Below are positions 53,701 to 62,430 of a stretch of DNA of 64,000 nucleotides, in pieces. This DNA is from Anolis sagrei (taxonomy: Eukaryota; Chordata; Lepidosauria; Squamata; Anolidae), in the NCBI RefSeq assembly GCF_037176765.1, contig NC_090025.1, positions 17,347,545 to 17,411,544 of the forward strand, in the 5' to 3' direction. How positions within the stretch are numbered: the stretch's first letter is position 1; the number at the start of each line of letters is the position of its first letter. Under the pieces are notes generated by a model, which was not told the origin of the DNA, did not search any database, and was given only the letters and a program-made list of their open reading frames with translations. Both the position numbers and the translations under genes were made by a program.

Positions 53701-55985
53701 TACAGTTTTTTTCTTGAGCACTGATACTAAAGCCCTCTTTAGATTGGGTATAATTTTGCAGTTTAATTTTGAGAAAATGGAGAAAAGGGGAAAAACAGAA
53801 ACAGAGGCAAATGTATAGAAATCAATGTGACATTCTTGAATTCATGTGAAAAAAGCAGCTGATCAACAAAGTGAACATACATTACAAACTGTTCTACGCC
53901 TGTCAAATTTCATTGTGTCTTAGGATGCAGGGGGTGATTTAAGTTCACAGCAATTTCTGATGTGATATGAATAGCAAAGTACCCCTAGGGGAGCTAAAAT
54001 GCAAATCTAACCATTTATGTTTGAAATAGCATCCACTAATAATCCAACGGTTTGGTGAGAATCAACCTATCTGCTGTTTAAAAATGCAGCTACTTCTATA
54101 TTGTTGTGCTGGCAAAATCTACCACAATATTAAAAAATAGTTGACAAATGTCTATCTCCATGACAACTACTACACCTAAGAATGGTTTCTTATATTTAAA
54201 TATATTCCTTCCTAATTGTTTTCAGCTTTATAAGAACTATTACTCTCATTCTGCACTGCATCCCAATCAACAAATCTCAACGCAGTTCCAAATTATTTCT
54301 AGTCATCACTAGCAATGCTGATCTTTTCATGACTTTTGGGAGACATCATTGAACACAGTTCTGGTACTACCTATTTATTTGTTATGTGCCTAAGTAAAGG
54401 TAAAGGTTTCCCCTGACATTAAGTCTAGTTTGTGTCTGACTCTGGAGGGGAAGGTGTTCATCGATATTTCTAAGCCAAAGAGCCGGCATTGTCCATAGCC
54501 ACCTCCAAGGTCAGGCGGCCAGCATGACTGCATTGAGTGCTGTTATCTTCCTGCAGAAGCGGTACCTACTGATCTATTTACATTTGCATGTTTTTGAACT
54601 GCTAGGTTGGCAGAAGCTGGGACTAACAGTGGGAGCTCACTCCACTTTCTGGATTCGAACCTCCAACCTTTCAGTCAGCAAGTTCATCCGCTGCACCGCC
54701 AGGGAGCCTGTTATGTGCCTAACCCAGTCCATAACAGCACATCTCAGAACAGGACACAATCAACACAACAATTCAATAAAAGACCATAGACAATTAAACT
54801 GGACGTTATAAACATCATCAATACAGGCTGGCCATCACCTGTCTGAAACACTTGGTGTTTTGGATTTTTCATATTTTGGAAAATTTATATTTACATATAC
54901 GTATATAAGGAGATATATTGGAGATGGGCCCAAAGTCTAAATACAGATTTCATTTATATTCATAGCCTAGGAATCTGAGAATCCAAGAATCAGGGTGAGC
55001 TCCCGCTGTTACCCCCAGCTTCTGCCAACTTAGCAGTTTGAAAATATGCGAATGTGAGTAGATCAATAGGTACCACTCTGGTGGGAAGGTAACAGCGCTC
55101 CATGCAGTCATGGGGATGAGCACCACCCCCCAGAGTTGGACACAACTAGACATAATGACAAGGGGAAACATTTACTTTATATCTTCTTGATATTCAGTGG
55201 CCTCTTATCTGCCTGAAGTTGATCTAAGTACAACAAAAGGGAGCTCCCATTAAGAGAACAATTTTATCACAAAGCAGATAATTAACATAACCTTTTCTTA
55301 CCTGCACTGCTTTAAGTTGTTGTGTCGGCAATACAGAGGACTGGGTGGTAGTATTTACTAGCTGGCTCCCTGGAGTCAAAGGTGACAAGCCAAGGATAGG
55401 CTGCACCTCTGCCCGTCCTCCGATTGTTACCACCTTGAACTGCTGTGCAGGGACCTTTGAGTCGCCTGTTTGCACCTGTGACGTAGCTTTTTGAGACTGT
55501 GACAGCTGACTGTGGGGCAGAGCGAGAACAATTGGTTGCCCAGGCTTCCCCAAAGTTGTTACAATGAGCTTTTGTCCATCCTGTTTTATAGTCTGTTTGC
55601 CAATTTTCAAGTCCGTTGCCTTGTTTAAGATGATCTGATTGGCGGATATAGTGACGGGTGTCTGTGTACCCAGTTTTTGGAGGCCACTTTGAAAGGGAGG
55701 TTGCACACTCACACCCGTTTCGGTTTTTGCAACAGGAGCATTGCCAGTGACAAGGCTCACACAGTTGCTGGGAACCGTGACAATCTCGGTCGCGAGGGAC
55801 GATGTAGCAGCCGTAGTAGAATCACCAACTAAGGTTACATTTGTCATTCCTTCCAGTTCCATTTCCATAGGAATACTCTCACCCACAATTACAGCCTCAA
55901 TGTTCTCATCATCTTCCGGGGTTATACTCGTGTCCATGATTTCTTCAGGTAGCAAGCTGTTAACTTCTGCTGACACCACCTCCAT
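35682..55985 (-). CDS. LIN54: LIN54, complete coding region in 13 exons
   Basis: LIN54 is the DNA-binding subunit of MuvB, which with RB-like proteins and E2F forms DREAM and with B-MYB activates mitotic genes; it reads CHR promoter elements (TTYGAA). The exons are 55985-55302, 53658-53538, 52629-52484, 48943-48788, 48293-48077, 44990-44914, 44781-44584, 43842-43751, 41607-41536, 40396-40294, 40052-39915, 38903-38701 and 35883-35682. They sum to 2409 nt (802 codons plus stop) with every phase closing. In order the protein has an acidic N-terminus, a long Q/T/V/P-rich low-complexity region, two cysteine-rich CXC motifs (CRC domain) with all cysteines and both DNA-contacting Tyr (KLYCDCF, KNYCECY) present, and a C-terminal helical MuvB-binding tail ending [10 protein letters not shown]. 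Without the 52-codon exon at 48788-48943 the length is 750, against 749 recalled for human. Confidence 0.97.
36173..36472 (+). repeat. Unclassified lizard repeat
   Basis: Begins CTAGTCGTCCCCTGCCACGC and ends TTACATTTTTATTTATACAG, with a TG/TATG microsatellite and TTGGTGTCAATTCGCCCAGT. The same repeat, minus strand, lies at 39032-39765. Class unknown. Confidence 0.6.
36839..36973. mobile_element. 135-bp hAT MITE with perfect TSD
   Basis: Ends CAGTGGTTCTCAACCTG and CAGGTTGAGAACCACTG; TSD GTTTAGGG at 36831-36838 and 36974-36981. Nearly palindromic. Confidence 0.95.
37335..37800 (-). repeat. L2-type LINE 3' part
   Basis: The minus-strand frame [20 protein letters not shown] is the C-terminal signature of L2-type ORF2. 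Tail TATCCCACCTTTTTTTTCCA. Confidence 0.75.
37863..38640 (-). repeat. CR1 LINE, ORF2 C-terminus plus 3' end
   Basis: Minus-strand frames give [40 protein letters not shown] and [20 protein letters not shown], all standard CR1 ORF2. They sit in different frames, so the copy is decayed. Confidence 0.9.
38701..38903 (-). CDS. LIN54: LIN54 coding exon 12, end of CXC motif 2
   Basis: 203 nt, acceptor TTCTAG|GCGAAG, donor GAAG|GTCTGT. It encodes [40 protein letters not shown] and [20 protein letters not shown], then VLTSGGG. The donor is weak at +3/+4 but the next exon joins in phase. Confidence 0.95.
39032..39765 (-). repeat. Unclassified lizard repeat with nested SINE
   Basis: CTATATAAATAAAAATGCAA at the left and CACAGCAACGCGTGGCAGGG at the right are the two ends of the repeat also seen at 36173. 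The middle holds an inserted SINE (about 39258-39657). Confidence 0.65.
39258..39657 (-). repeat. tRNA-derived SINE, nested
   Basis: Minus-strand head GGGACTGTGGCGCAGCTGGC and GAGTTCGAAGCCAGCCC; body CTTTGCAGCCTGAAAAACAG; L2-like tail ATTTATATTCCGCCCTTCTC. Confidence 0.75.
39915..40052 (-). CDS. LIN54: LIN54 coding exon 11, CXC motif 2
   Basis: 138 nt, 46 codons, acceptor TCTTAG|GCCTGC, donor GAG|GTAAGA. It encodes the inter-motif linker [18 protein letters not shown] and then [20 protein letters not shown] with the second DNA-contacting Tyr. Confidence 0.96.
40294..40396 (-). CDS. LIN54: LIN54 coding exon 10, CXC motif 1
   Basis: 103 nt, acceptor TTATAG|GTATTG, donor AAG|GTAGGA. It encodes [20 protein letters not shown] and [14 protein letters not shown]. 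It holds the remaining zinc-binding cysteines of CXC1 and the first DNA-contacting Tyr. Confidence 0.96.
40460..40970 (-). repeat. L2-type LINE 3' part
   Basis: The minus-strand frame reads [16 protein letters not shown]; tail TACGGCATGTTTACCCCGCC. Lies in a LIN54 intron. Confidence 0.75.
41536..41607 (-). CDS. LIN54: LIN54 coding exon 9, start of CXC motif 1
   Basis: 72 nt, acceptor TTGCAG|GGTAAT, donor AACT|GTAAGT. It encodes [20 protein letters not shown] then CLK and part of a Leu codon. It opens the first cysteine-rich motif (C-N-C-T-K-S-x-C-L-K). Confidence 0.95.
41640..42690 (+). repeat. L1 LINE 3' end with open ORF2 C-terminus
   Basis: The 162-codon frame (41659-42147) reads [40 protein letters not shown] and [20 protein letters not shown], the L1 ORF2 cysteine-rich C-terminus, with stop TAA. 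A ~540-bp 3' UTR ends in an A-rich tail (CCAATAAAAATTAAAATAAA). 5'-truncated. The frame has no breaks, so the copy may be fairly young. Confidence 0.88.
42690..42870 (-). repeat. L2-type LINE tail
   Basis: TTTTATTTGTAACCTGCCAC and GGGACTTGGGGCGGCTCACA. Confidence 0.65.
42871..43750. other. LIN54 intron, nothing recognised
   Basis: No repeat, exon or RNA gene identified. Confidence 0.5.
43751..43842 (-). CDS. LIN54: LIN54 coding exon 8 (too short to stand out as an ORF)
   Basis: 92 nt, acceptor TTTTAG|CTGCAG, donor AATGG|GTGTGT. It encodes [20 protein letters not shown] and [10 protein letters not shown] plus two bases. Found by expecting the segment that precedes the CRC domain; the phase fits both neighbours exactly. 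Confidence 0.95.
44221..44303. mobile_element. 83-bp hAT MITE with perfect TSD
   Basis: Ends CAGGCCTGGGTAAAC and ATTACCCAGGCCTG; TSD CTATAGCC at 44213-44220 and 44304-44311. It is a single-copy relative of the SEC31A array unit. Confidence 0.93.
44584..44781 (-). CDS. LIN54: LIN54 coding exon 7
   Basis: 198 nt, 66 codons, phase 0-0, acceptor TTTCAG|GTGGCA, donor CAG|GTATGG. It encodes [40 protein letters not shown] and [20 protein letters not shown], then AQYVTQ. Confidence 0.96.
44914..44990 (-). CDS. LIN54: LIN54 coding exon 6
   Basis: 77 nt, acceptor GAACAG|CTAAGC, donor ACAA|GTAAGT. It encodes [20 protein letters not shown] and TQTVKQ. Confidence 0.94.
45400..46250 (+). repeat. Possible LTR-like fossil containing the minisatellite
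   Basis: The sequence after the minisatellite (to TTTTGTTAATAAGCC) has LTR-like composition, but neither ends nor genes are recognised. Fragmentary, weak call. Confidence 0.2.
45500..45850. repeat. AGGCCTCAGTG minisatellite
   Basis: AGGCCTCA and variants recur about 15 times, with a higher-order unit (GAAGTAGGCCTCAGTGTTAG, then TTCGTCTCAATGGGAGAAAG) of about 90 bp. Sits in a LIN54 intron inside a possible LTR-like fossil. Confidence 0.85.
46857..47004. mobile_element. Palindromic 'CCTTCCACACAG' MITE
   Basis: CCAGACAGTCATATAACCCA through GTTGTGTGGAAAGGGCC. Confidence 0.7.
47050..47790 (+). repeat. CR1 LINE, ORF2 C-terminus plus 3' end
   Basis: A 175-codon plus-strand frame reads [40 protein letters not shown] and EECVQRR-type and [20 protein letters not shown] blocks of CR1 ORF2, ending VRVVQ. 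The terminal TTCTATGATTCTATGATT repeat is present. 5'-truncated and one of the better-kept copies. Confidence 0.92.
48077..48293 (-). CDS. LIN54: LIN54 coding exon 5
   Basis: 217 nt, acceptor AACAG|GCTGTG, donor CAAG|GTAAGT. It encodes [40 protein letters not shown] and [15 protein letters not shown] through APLQQ. This is one of the best-conserved blocks of the low-complexity half of LIN54. Confidence 0.96.
48426..48544. mobile_element. 119-bp palindromic hAT MITE with TSD
   Basis: Ends TAGGCATGGGCAAACTTC and GAAGTTTGCCCATGTCTG; TSD ATATATAT on both sides (simple sequence, so weaker support). Confidence 0.8.
48788..48943 (-). CDS. LIN54: LIN54 extra symmetric cassette exon, 52 codons
   Basis: 156 nt, phase 0 at both ends, acceptor AAGCAG|CTAACG with a pyrimidine tract, donor CAG|GTGTGC. 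It encodes [40 protein letters not shown] and [12 protein letters not shown] with no stop. Composition (V, P, Q, S) matches its LIN54 neighbours. It is absent from the 749-residue human protein as I remember it; removing it brings the total to 750. It adds two more S-P-x-K sites (SPQK, SPGK). It may be alternatively spliced. Confidence 0.8.
48945..49484. other. LIN54 intron, nothing recognised
   Basis: No exon or named repeat seen. Confidence 0.45.
49488..49860 (+). repeat. SINE head split by a hAT MITE
   Basis: GGAGCCCCCAATGGCGCAAT, then after the insert CCCTTGTGCTGGTTGAGAA. Only the tRNA-like head of the SINE survives. Confidence 0.65.
49518..49823. mobile_element. hAT MITE with perfect TSD
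   Basis: Ends CAGGGGTCCTCAAACTATGG and AAAAAGTTTGAGGACCCCTG; TSD GGTTAAAC at 49510-49517 and 49824-49831. Internal ATT and AGT microsatellites. Confidence 0.95.
49922..50056. mobile_element. 135-bp hAT MITE
   Basis: Ends CAGTGGTTCTCAACCTG and CAGGTTGAGAACCACTG; flanks CCCTAGAG / TCCTAGAG (7 of 8). Confidence 0.92.
50696..50945 (-). repeat. (AAC)n and L2-type LINE tail
   Basis: AACAACAAC then TTATATCCTGCCACCATCTC and GGGACTCGGGGCGGCTTACA. Confidence 0.7.
50946..51610. other. LIN54 intron, nothing recognised
   Basis: AT-rich, no exon or named repeat. Confidence 0.45.
51615..52370 (-). repeat. L2-type LINE, ORF2 C-terminus plus tail
   Basis: Minus-strand frames give [40 protein letters not shown] and [20 protein letters not shown], the reverse-transcriptase end of L2-clade LINEs. 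Two frames, so decayed. The longest L2 copy in the window. Confidence 0.88.
52484..52629 (-). CDS. LIN54: LIN54 coding exon 3
   Basis: 146 nt, acceptor TTACAG|GTAGAG, donor AAG|GTAAGT. It encodes [20 protein letters not shown] through [13 protein letters not shown]. The end carries two S-P-x-K sites (SPLK, SPNK) of CDK-consensus type. Confidence 0.95.
52655..53012. mobile_element. Penelope-like ends, inverted pair
   Basis: A minus-oriented end (GGCTGTACGGCCATGTTCCA, TTCTCTCCTGATG) faces a plus-oriented end (CCTCTGAGGATGCCTGCCAT, GTCAGGAGAGAATTCTTCTG, GGCCATACAGACCAGAAA) around a middle of the same family. Confidence 0.65.
53538..53658 (-). CDS. LIN54: LIN54 coding exon 2
   Basis: 121 nt, acceptor CCTCAG|ATTGCT, donor GCAG|GTTTTT. 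It encodes [20 protein letters not shown] and [20 protein letters not shown]. Matches LIN54. Confidence 0.95.
53660..54378. other. LIN54 intron, nothing recognised
   Basis: No exon or named repeat seen. Confidence 0.45.
54394..54708 (-). repeat. Sauria-type SINE with 14-bp TSD
   Basis: Complete from tRNA-like head (GGCTCCCTGGCGGTGCAGCG on the minus strand) to the tail AAACCTTTACCTTTAC. TSD TGTTATGTGCCTAA at 54380-54393 and 54709-54722. Confidence 0.93.
54955..55178 (+). repeat. Sauria-type SINE, head missing
   Basis: GGGTGAGCTCCCGCTGTTAC, GTGAGTAGATCAATAGGTAC, GCTCCATGCAGTCATGG and the tail GGGGAAACATTTACTTTAT. Confidence 0.8.
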
Positions 55986-56020
55986 GTTGTTAGTGTTGAT
56001 GGCAGGTCACAGATGATTCA
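55302..56020 (-). CDS. LIN54: LIN54 first coding exon (residues 1-228)
   Basis: The ATG at 55985-55983 opens [20 protein letters not shown]; the frame runs 228 codons to LKAVQ with donor CAG|GTAAGA. The probable acceptor CTGCAG|TGAATC puts the exon start at 56020, giving 35 nt of 5' UTR. The region is rich in Thr, Val and Gln, with [14 protein letters not shown] and [11 protein letters not shown] blocks shared with human LIN54. Confidence 0.96.
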
Positions 56021-56389
56021 CTGCAGTGTCAATTCAAAAGAAATTCTAGTTTTCTGCTCCAAAATAGTATGTAAATAAGAGTCATGCATATGGTAGAACA
56101 GTATATAAAACTGAACATGTATATGGAGCAGTTATGGCTACAAAAGGTGCTCCCAAACTCAGTACTATGGATGACTAATAGGGACTTTCATTGAGAATAC
56201 TGAGGACATGAAATCAGCCATGGATAAGTAACAAAGGGAAAATCAAGAAGTTCCTGATTCAAATTTCATAAAATGATATCACCTCCTTTGCATCCGGATT
56301 GCATTGTGATTCATGTCTGGCAGAGATATAACATTTGATGGAATTTCAAGGCAGTATCCTTATATCTGTTTGATGTTTAGGTTGCATTT

Positions 56390-56547
56390 TTCATTTCATT
56401 TTTCGTGTTAAGTTATAATTTGCTGGGTTGTCAATTTTCCTTATTATGGATGTATTGTTATTATGTTCAGGCATTAAATGTTTGCCTTTTTAGGTTTGGA
56501 ATCCGTCCCTAGTCCCTCTGGGGAGATAGGGAAGAATATAAATAAAG

Positions 56548-56595
<48 letters not shown>
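56390..56595 (+). repeat. L2-type LINE tail with long (TTA)n
   Basis: GTCCCTAGTCCCTCTGGGGA, GAATATAAATAAAGATTTAT then about 15 TTA units. Confidence 0.75.
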
Positions 56596-56598
<3 letters not shown>

Positions 56599-57072
56599 CA
56601 ATAATATATATCTAACTATAGTGTGAAGGCTGAAAAAGTGATCACATTGCACCCGAGCATAAGGACATTCCTTTTAAGGAACTCCCTCTACAAATACCCT
56701 CTCATGGCTTTTTTAAAGTTTTGTATGAAGAGGTGGTGGAGAAAGTAACATAAAGACCCTATAGGATACATCTCATTCATAAAACCCAAGGTAGCCTGTT
56801 ATACTAACATGGGTACTGTAATGACAGTTAACAGCAATGAAATGATAAAAAAGATGCCAGGAGTTCAACTTGTACAAGCAAGTAGAAATAACTAATTATG
56901 AGATTTAGGGAGAACAGAATATTCTGTGTTTTCACACTCACTTGGGAGCATTTCAGGAAATATTTAGTACAAGTAACTCTAGATTAGACACTATCTGGCC
57001 TTTGCAGCTGTTACTATGACGCATGAAATTCTGAAATACACAAAAAACAACCGTTGTATGTACTCTCCGTAC

Positions 57073-57137
57073 CTGAAATCCTTTTAAATTATATTCCACG
57101 TCAGACCACCTCCAGCAGCATCATAGTACAGCACCAT
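57073..57137 (-). other. LIN54: LIN54 5' UTR exon (inferred) with 17-codon uORF
   Basis: 65 nt framed by an excellent acceptor (CTTTTGTCTCAACAG) and the donor CAG|GTACGG, about 1.05 kb upstream of the first coding exon. The exon begins exactly at an ATG whose frame reads MVLYYDAAGGGLTWNII and stops at 57086-57084. It would be a short upstream ORF ahead of the LIN54 start. The assignment to LIN54 rests on splice signals and position only; the promoter must lie beyond 64 kb. Confidence 0.5.
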
Positions 57138-57139
57138 CT

Positions 57140-59025
57140 GTTGAGACAAAAGAAGATGAGGAAATGTCAGAAGTGACAGAAAGCTTCTCTTTATAAATCC
57201 AGCCATGAACATCAACAACAAGTGCTGCAGCCTGAGGATTGTTGTTGCTACCTTTGCTGTGCATATTCATAGCGTGTGTGAAACACCCCTTTCACAAAAG
57301 TAAGTTTCAAAGCCCCTCACCAAAGCCAACTTTTCAAGCACATATAACTATGCCAAGACATACGCCATTAATGGCAGAAAAATCTATTTCATTAGCTATT
57401 ACAAAAACACAGTATGGAAGTACAAACTGCAGTAGCCATCCAAGTTAACAGACCACTTTAATTAACCATTTAAGAACAACCTGGGGACACTGATTTTGAA
57501 GCAACTGGTAATATCATTTTTCTATTGAAAAATAGCTGTAGAAACAGAATGAAAAGAACAACCCAATTTTTTTGATATAGCTTTAGTATCTGCAAAATTT
57601 CACTAATCAGAAATGTAATTTGACTACAACTGAGATCGCTATCTTGGAAACTCTTACATGCATATTGGAAATATGTTTTATATGGAAAAAAACACCCCTA
57701 TTTATTCATTCATGTATTTACAGTTTTTATATACCACTTTTCTCACCCCGGGGGACTCAAAGTGATTTACACTATAACAGCAAGGGAGCAATTCAGGAGC
57801 AAAGACATTGACTAACTGTGAATAAATGAGCTAAGGAATAATTGGAAAAAAATGTGGGAAGTTACCTCCATCACAATTTAGATTCAAAACTGCCTGGTAA
57901 GCATACATTAAAATACGTTGTACAGTTTACCCTTACACATAACATAATAATTTTATAGGATTTAAAAAAGAATTACTAGCCTTCTGAAGGACTTAATTAC
58001 CTTCATGTCTGCATGCATCATGAGCTGGGAACATTTGCTGACCACAAAGAGCAATGTCTTAAAAGGAGACTCATACAGAGGCACAAAAGGCAGCCTCTAC
58101 GAAGAGCAAGGAATTGTTTTGCAAACTCACCTAACGCAGCCGTGCAACAAAATTGTGTCCCCAAGCAAAAGTTTAATTACACAGAGATAGGGTACTTCGA
58201 TAACCTTGATGTTTCCTAATCTATGATTTTTTTTTCACAGTAGCAGACTGTTTGAATCACATTAGCATATCTTAGCACACTGTTTGGAAACTACTAACAT
58301 TGAATGTTAGGGTCAGGTCAGCATAAAGATGTGAGAAGACTGTCTGGTGTAAATGGCCATGTACTAGAAATACAATTTTTGTTACAGCAAGAAAAGTTGA
58401 GACGATGGGCCTTGTCTCTTCTTGTTTTGATCTAATTCACCAGCATCTTTATGTATAAAACTAATGTTGGAGATGAGAGCAGAACATAGCTCTTCAAAAC
58501 TGCGTAGGTAACTAAACAGACCACAGCAAGGCTATTCATGTAAAATTCCCATGCATAATTAAAGGATTAGCACATTAGAAAAAGCAGTCAATGTATTCTA
58601 ATGCACTAATGAAATACTGAGGGTTTTGTTCATTACAAAGCTTCTTTATGGTTCAATTTATACCACTTTAGGACTAATAACCAGAACAGACCACAGATAA
58701 GCAGAGTTTATTCATCCATGAGGCACAAATAGGAGGAGGGAGTGGATTTCCCATGATTATACTCAGATGAGTTCAAAACAACACTGTTCCACACTCCCCA
58801 AGATACAGAAGACATGACTCAGACTGAAATAACTATGGTGATTTAAGTTTTGCCTTCCTCTTGTCACAGATCCAAAGACTGTTCTAAGTAAGTCCATGTG
58901 CTTCTGGCCTTCAAACCCAGTGTCAAAGTGATACAAAATGCAGTCTGTCCAGGATATAGTTTTCTCATAGTTCAAAACAGTTACCATTATCCTAGTCGTT
59001 TATATATATTTGTGTATGTGTGTGT
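57140..59025. other. LIN54 first intron, largely unannotated
   Basis: An L2-type tail lies near 57695-57780 (TTTATATACCACTTTTCTCA). Otherwise AT-rich with no recognised exon, CpG island or repeat. Confidence 0.5.
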
Positions 59026-59029
59026 GTGT

Positions 59030-59712
59030 GTGAAGGAACTGGACAAAACAAGAAACAGATTACTTAAAACAGATCTACATAGGGACCACCAAACGCAAAA
59101 CTGCCCAAACACGAATCAAGGAACATGAAAGGCACTGCAGACTACTTCAACCAGAGAAGTCAGCCATAGCAGAGTACCTGATGAACCAACCTGGACACAA
59201 CATATTATTTGAGAACACAGAAATGCTGGACCACTCCAACAACTACCATGTCAGACTACACAGAGAAGCCATTGAAATCCACAAGCATGTGAATGATTTC
59301 AACAAAAAAGAGGAAACCATGAAAATGAACAAAATCTGGCTACCAGTATTTTAAAAAACTCTAAAATTACAACGGCAGAACAACAGAGAGGAAACAATCA
59401 AGGACATCTAATCACCTCTCAACAAAAGATTGCCCCCAGGCACTGCCAGGCCATCAAATGCTAATCAAAGTGGTCAGTTGAAACATTCACACCTACCTCC
59501 AACAGACAAGAGTTCTTTGTCCCACCCTGGTCATTCCACAGATATATAAACCCATTTTCCTAGTTCCAACAGACCTCACTACCTCTGGGGATGCTTGCCA
59601 TAGATGCAGGTGCAACGTCAGGAGAGAATGCCTCTAGAACGTGGCCATATAGCCCGAAAAAACCTACAACAACCCAGTGATTCCAGCCATGAAAGCATTC
59701 GACAATACAGAT
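59030..59712 (+). mobile_element. Penelope-like element, 3' part with GIY-YIG-type C-terminus
   Basis: From about 59080 an unbroken frame reads TKRKTAQTRIKEHERHCRLL, QPEKSAIAEYLMNQPGHNIL and AIEIHKHVNDFNKKEETMKM, ending NKIWLPVF and stop at about 59354. This resembles the endonuclease end of Penelope-like polyproteins. The 3' tail runs to GCCATATAGCCCGAAAAAAC and CACCCAGTGATTCC-like words. 5'-truncated. It identifies the smaller copies at 5.4, 14.4, 21.3 and 52.7 kb. Confidence 0.7.
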
Positions 59713-60114
59713 CTGACAAATATTTGCCCTTTAAATGCTACAGGAAGTTGTCCAATTCTATTTCTCTGAAGCTACCTGAGTTGCAGATGCCTAATAAATA
59801 GAAATATGCAGAATGTAGTAGAGAAAAGAAACCAACAAGATGTGGACATGATGATGGAGACAGAAAACAAATGAGACAGTTGAAGATACACGAAGAACGG
59901 AGGAAGAGACAGGGATAGCTGCCAAAGAGATGTATGGAAGAAATAGAAGCACTTTGTTAAAACCAATGTTTTAAAAATCCTATTTCAAAATTTTAAAAAC
60001 ATTTTAACAATATTAGGCTGTTTTGGGGGAAAGCACTTTTCAATTTATTTATGTATCGTGTCCAAAGCAAGTTGAGGGTACAGTTAGAATGCATTTAAAA
60101 ACACAAAATTAAAA

Positions 60115-60722
60115 AAAAAAACCTTGGCATTATGCTAAATGTCGTTTGACCAGAAGCTGGCCTCTGGTGTCGCTGTGAGAAGATCCTCCATTGTGCATGT
60201 GGCAGGTCTCAGGTTGCATTGTAGTAGGTGGTGTGTGCTTTGCTCTTCTCCACACTCACATGTCATGGACTCCACTTTGTAGCCTCATTTCTTAAGGTTA
60301 GCTCTGTATCTCGTGGTGGCAGAGCACAGCCTGTTCAGCGCCTTCCAGGTCACCCAATCTTCTGTGTGCCCAGGAGGAAGTTTCTCATCCAGTCTCAGCC
60401 ACTATGTAATGTACTTGGTTTTAACCTGCCACTTTTGGATTCTTGCTTTCTGAGGTGTTCCTGCAAGTATCTTTCTCAATCTTAGGAAGCTGTTTCTTGA
60501 TTTAAGCCGTTGGCATGCTGGCTGATATCTGAACAGAGGATAGGCTGGAGATGCCACTGCCTTCATCCTTTCATTATTGGCTGCTTCTTCCCAACAGATG
60601 TCAGGTGGTGCAATACTGGCTAAACAGTATAATTTCTCCAGTGGTGTGGGGTGTAGACATCCTGTGATAATGCAGGATGTCTCATTAAGAGCCACATCCA
60701 CTGTTTTAACTTTTCAATGAAC
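60115..60722 (-). repeat. Non-LTR LINE C-terminal fragment
   Basis: The minus strand encodes pieces such as CECGEEQSTHHLLQC, the zinc-knuckle C-x-C-G...H...C found at the end of many LINE ORF2 proteins, then a 3' end shared with 12715-12850. Several frames are needed, so it is decayed. Clade not assigned. Confidence 0.6.
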
Positions 60723-60724
60723 CA

Positions 60725-62340
60725 CTCAGTTATACAAATGTGTTTATAAATATAATTATTGCACATCAATTCTATTTACCAATAAAATATGTTTATTTTT
60801 CTGATGCAATGAATGTTTTGCTTTGCTGCAATGAATACTTTGAAAATATTAGATCAACCAGCTAAACATTTTTTTAAAAATCATTAGCTTCCAAAACACA
60901 ATGCTAAGTAGGGAGCAGGTAAATCACTTGCAGAATCAGTTTTAAAAAAACAGTCATAGTAAAGTTTATGGCATTGAAGATTACCATTTCAAAAATACAT
61001 TTTCAATTTGATAAAATAGCTTATTTTAGAACAATATTTCTATATTTTGAAAACTTTAAAAATACAATTACATAAATCAGACTTATCAATAAGCCACTGA
61101 CTATGTTTAAATTTCTGAGAGATGGCAAATTTCCATCTATATCACCAAGCTAAGAATAAGCAAATAAAACTAATGGCAGCTACAGAGTTGCACACAGTAC
61201 ATTGCAGCATAATCCCTCAAATTACTAGGATTCATTTGTAGAGAAAAGAGATTGATATTGCTAGATTTCAACTGGCAAGGGGCAATTTGCCACAGACAAC
61301 AGATGGCGGGCCCTTAGTGTTAATAAAAGGGTATTTAAATTCAGTGTGAAAGTCTTGTACAAAAGAACTATGTAGAGCTGACTGGGAAAACAGAAACATA
61401 TTAATGCACACCATAGGGACACATATGAACCTAAACTCATTCAACAATCATTCTTCCAAGGTAGAACACAACAATTCTCAATTTCTTCCGTGGGCTACAC
61501 TGCTTAAAATTTAATACTGTCCTATTTCTATACAGTATGTTTCAAATGTTCTGCACTAATAGCAATGGAGGAGTTACAAACATAATCTTCACACAGGCAG
61601 ACAATTCCCCAGGGTCATGCTTTGTTGCAAGATTCACACTGAACTAGACCTGCATTTTATGACACTATCATATATTGAGTTGTAAATAATGTTCCTGACT
61701 TCCAGCCACTTGTCATATACAAGAAACAAAGTAGCTGCACTGGCCATGTGGCAAAATATACCGGTAACAAAATCCAAAATCCACAAAACAGCGATCATTT
61801 TATTGAGTCAAAATATACCTGTAGCAAAAATATATACACAAAATAAGTCAACCAAGCTTTCAAAGCTTCAGTGGCTTTTACATCAATGAAAAAGGTTAAA
61901 ATCATACTGGAGAAGTTAGAGTTATTTATTTTGTGTCAAAAGCACTGCATAAATAAATAAAAAAACCCTGAAAAAACAAAGGAAGCACAAGTAGCTAAAT
62001 AATTTTAGACCAAAAATGGGCAACAGTGACCGCACTGTCTGTAGCTTTAACCAATTTTTCCTTTGTGCATGAGGCAGGGCATTGTGGGCAAGCATACAGA
62101 TGTGAAGTAAATACAGTCCAGAGTCCCATGAGCAAGGTTTCTTGTAAACAGCTACTCTTTCCAACCCAAAAGCATTGCTTTAGGACACAATGTCAGAGTC
62201 AAAAGCCTGCATTTTGTCTCAGCTACTATTTCTGTTGTCACCTAAGATGGCCTGGAGAGATTTCAATACAGACAGAGGAGAGTCCCCTTCTTGATCATTT
62301 GAAGAGGGTCATAAAACACAGGCAGTGAAATGTGTAATCC
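60725..62340. other. LIN54 first intron, nothing recognised
   Basis: AT-rich; no exon, promoter-like or named repeat seen. Confidence 0.45.
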
Positions 62341-62348
62341 AGCAGCAG

Positions 62349-62349
62349 C

Positions 62350-62381
<32 letters not shown>

Positions 62382-62430
62382 AGCAAAACAAAAACAAAAA
62401 CAACAACAAAATAAAAACAAAACAAAACAA
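62349..62430 (+). repeat. (AAAAC)n low-complexity tract
   Basis: Runs of AAAAC and related units. Confidence 0.9.

Noticed and set aside
62349-62430. CRISPR-like repeat array
   Set aside because: Simple AAAAC microsatellite in a vertebrate intron; no spacer structure.
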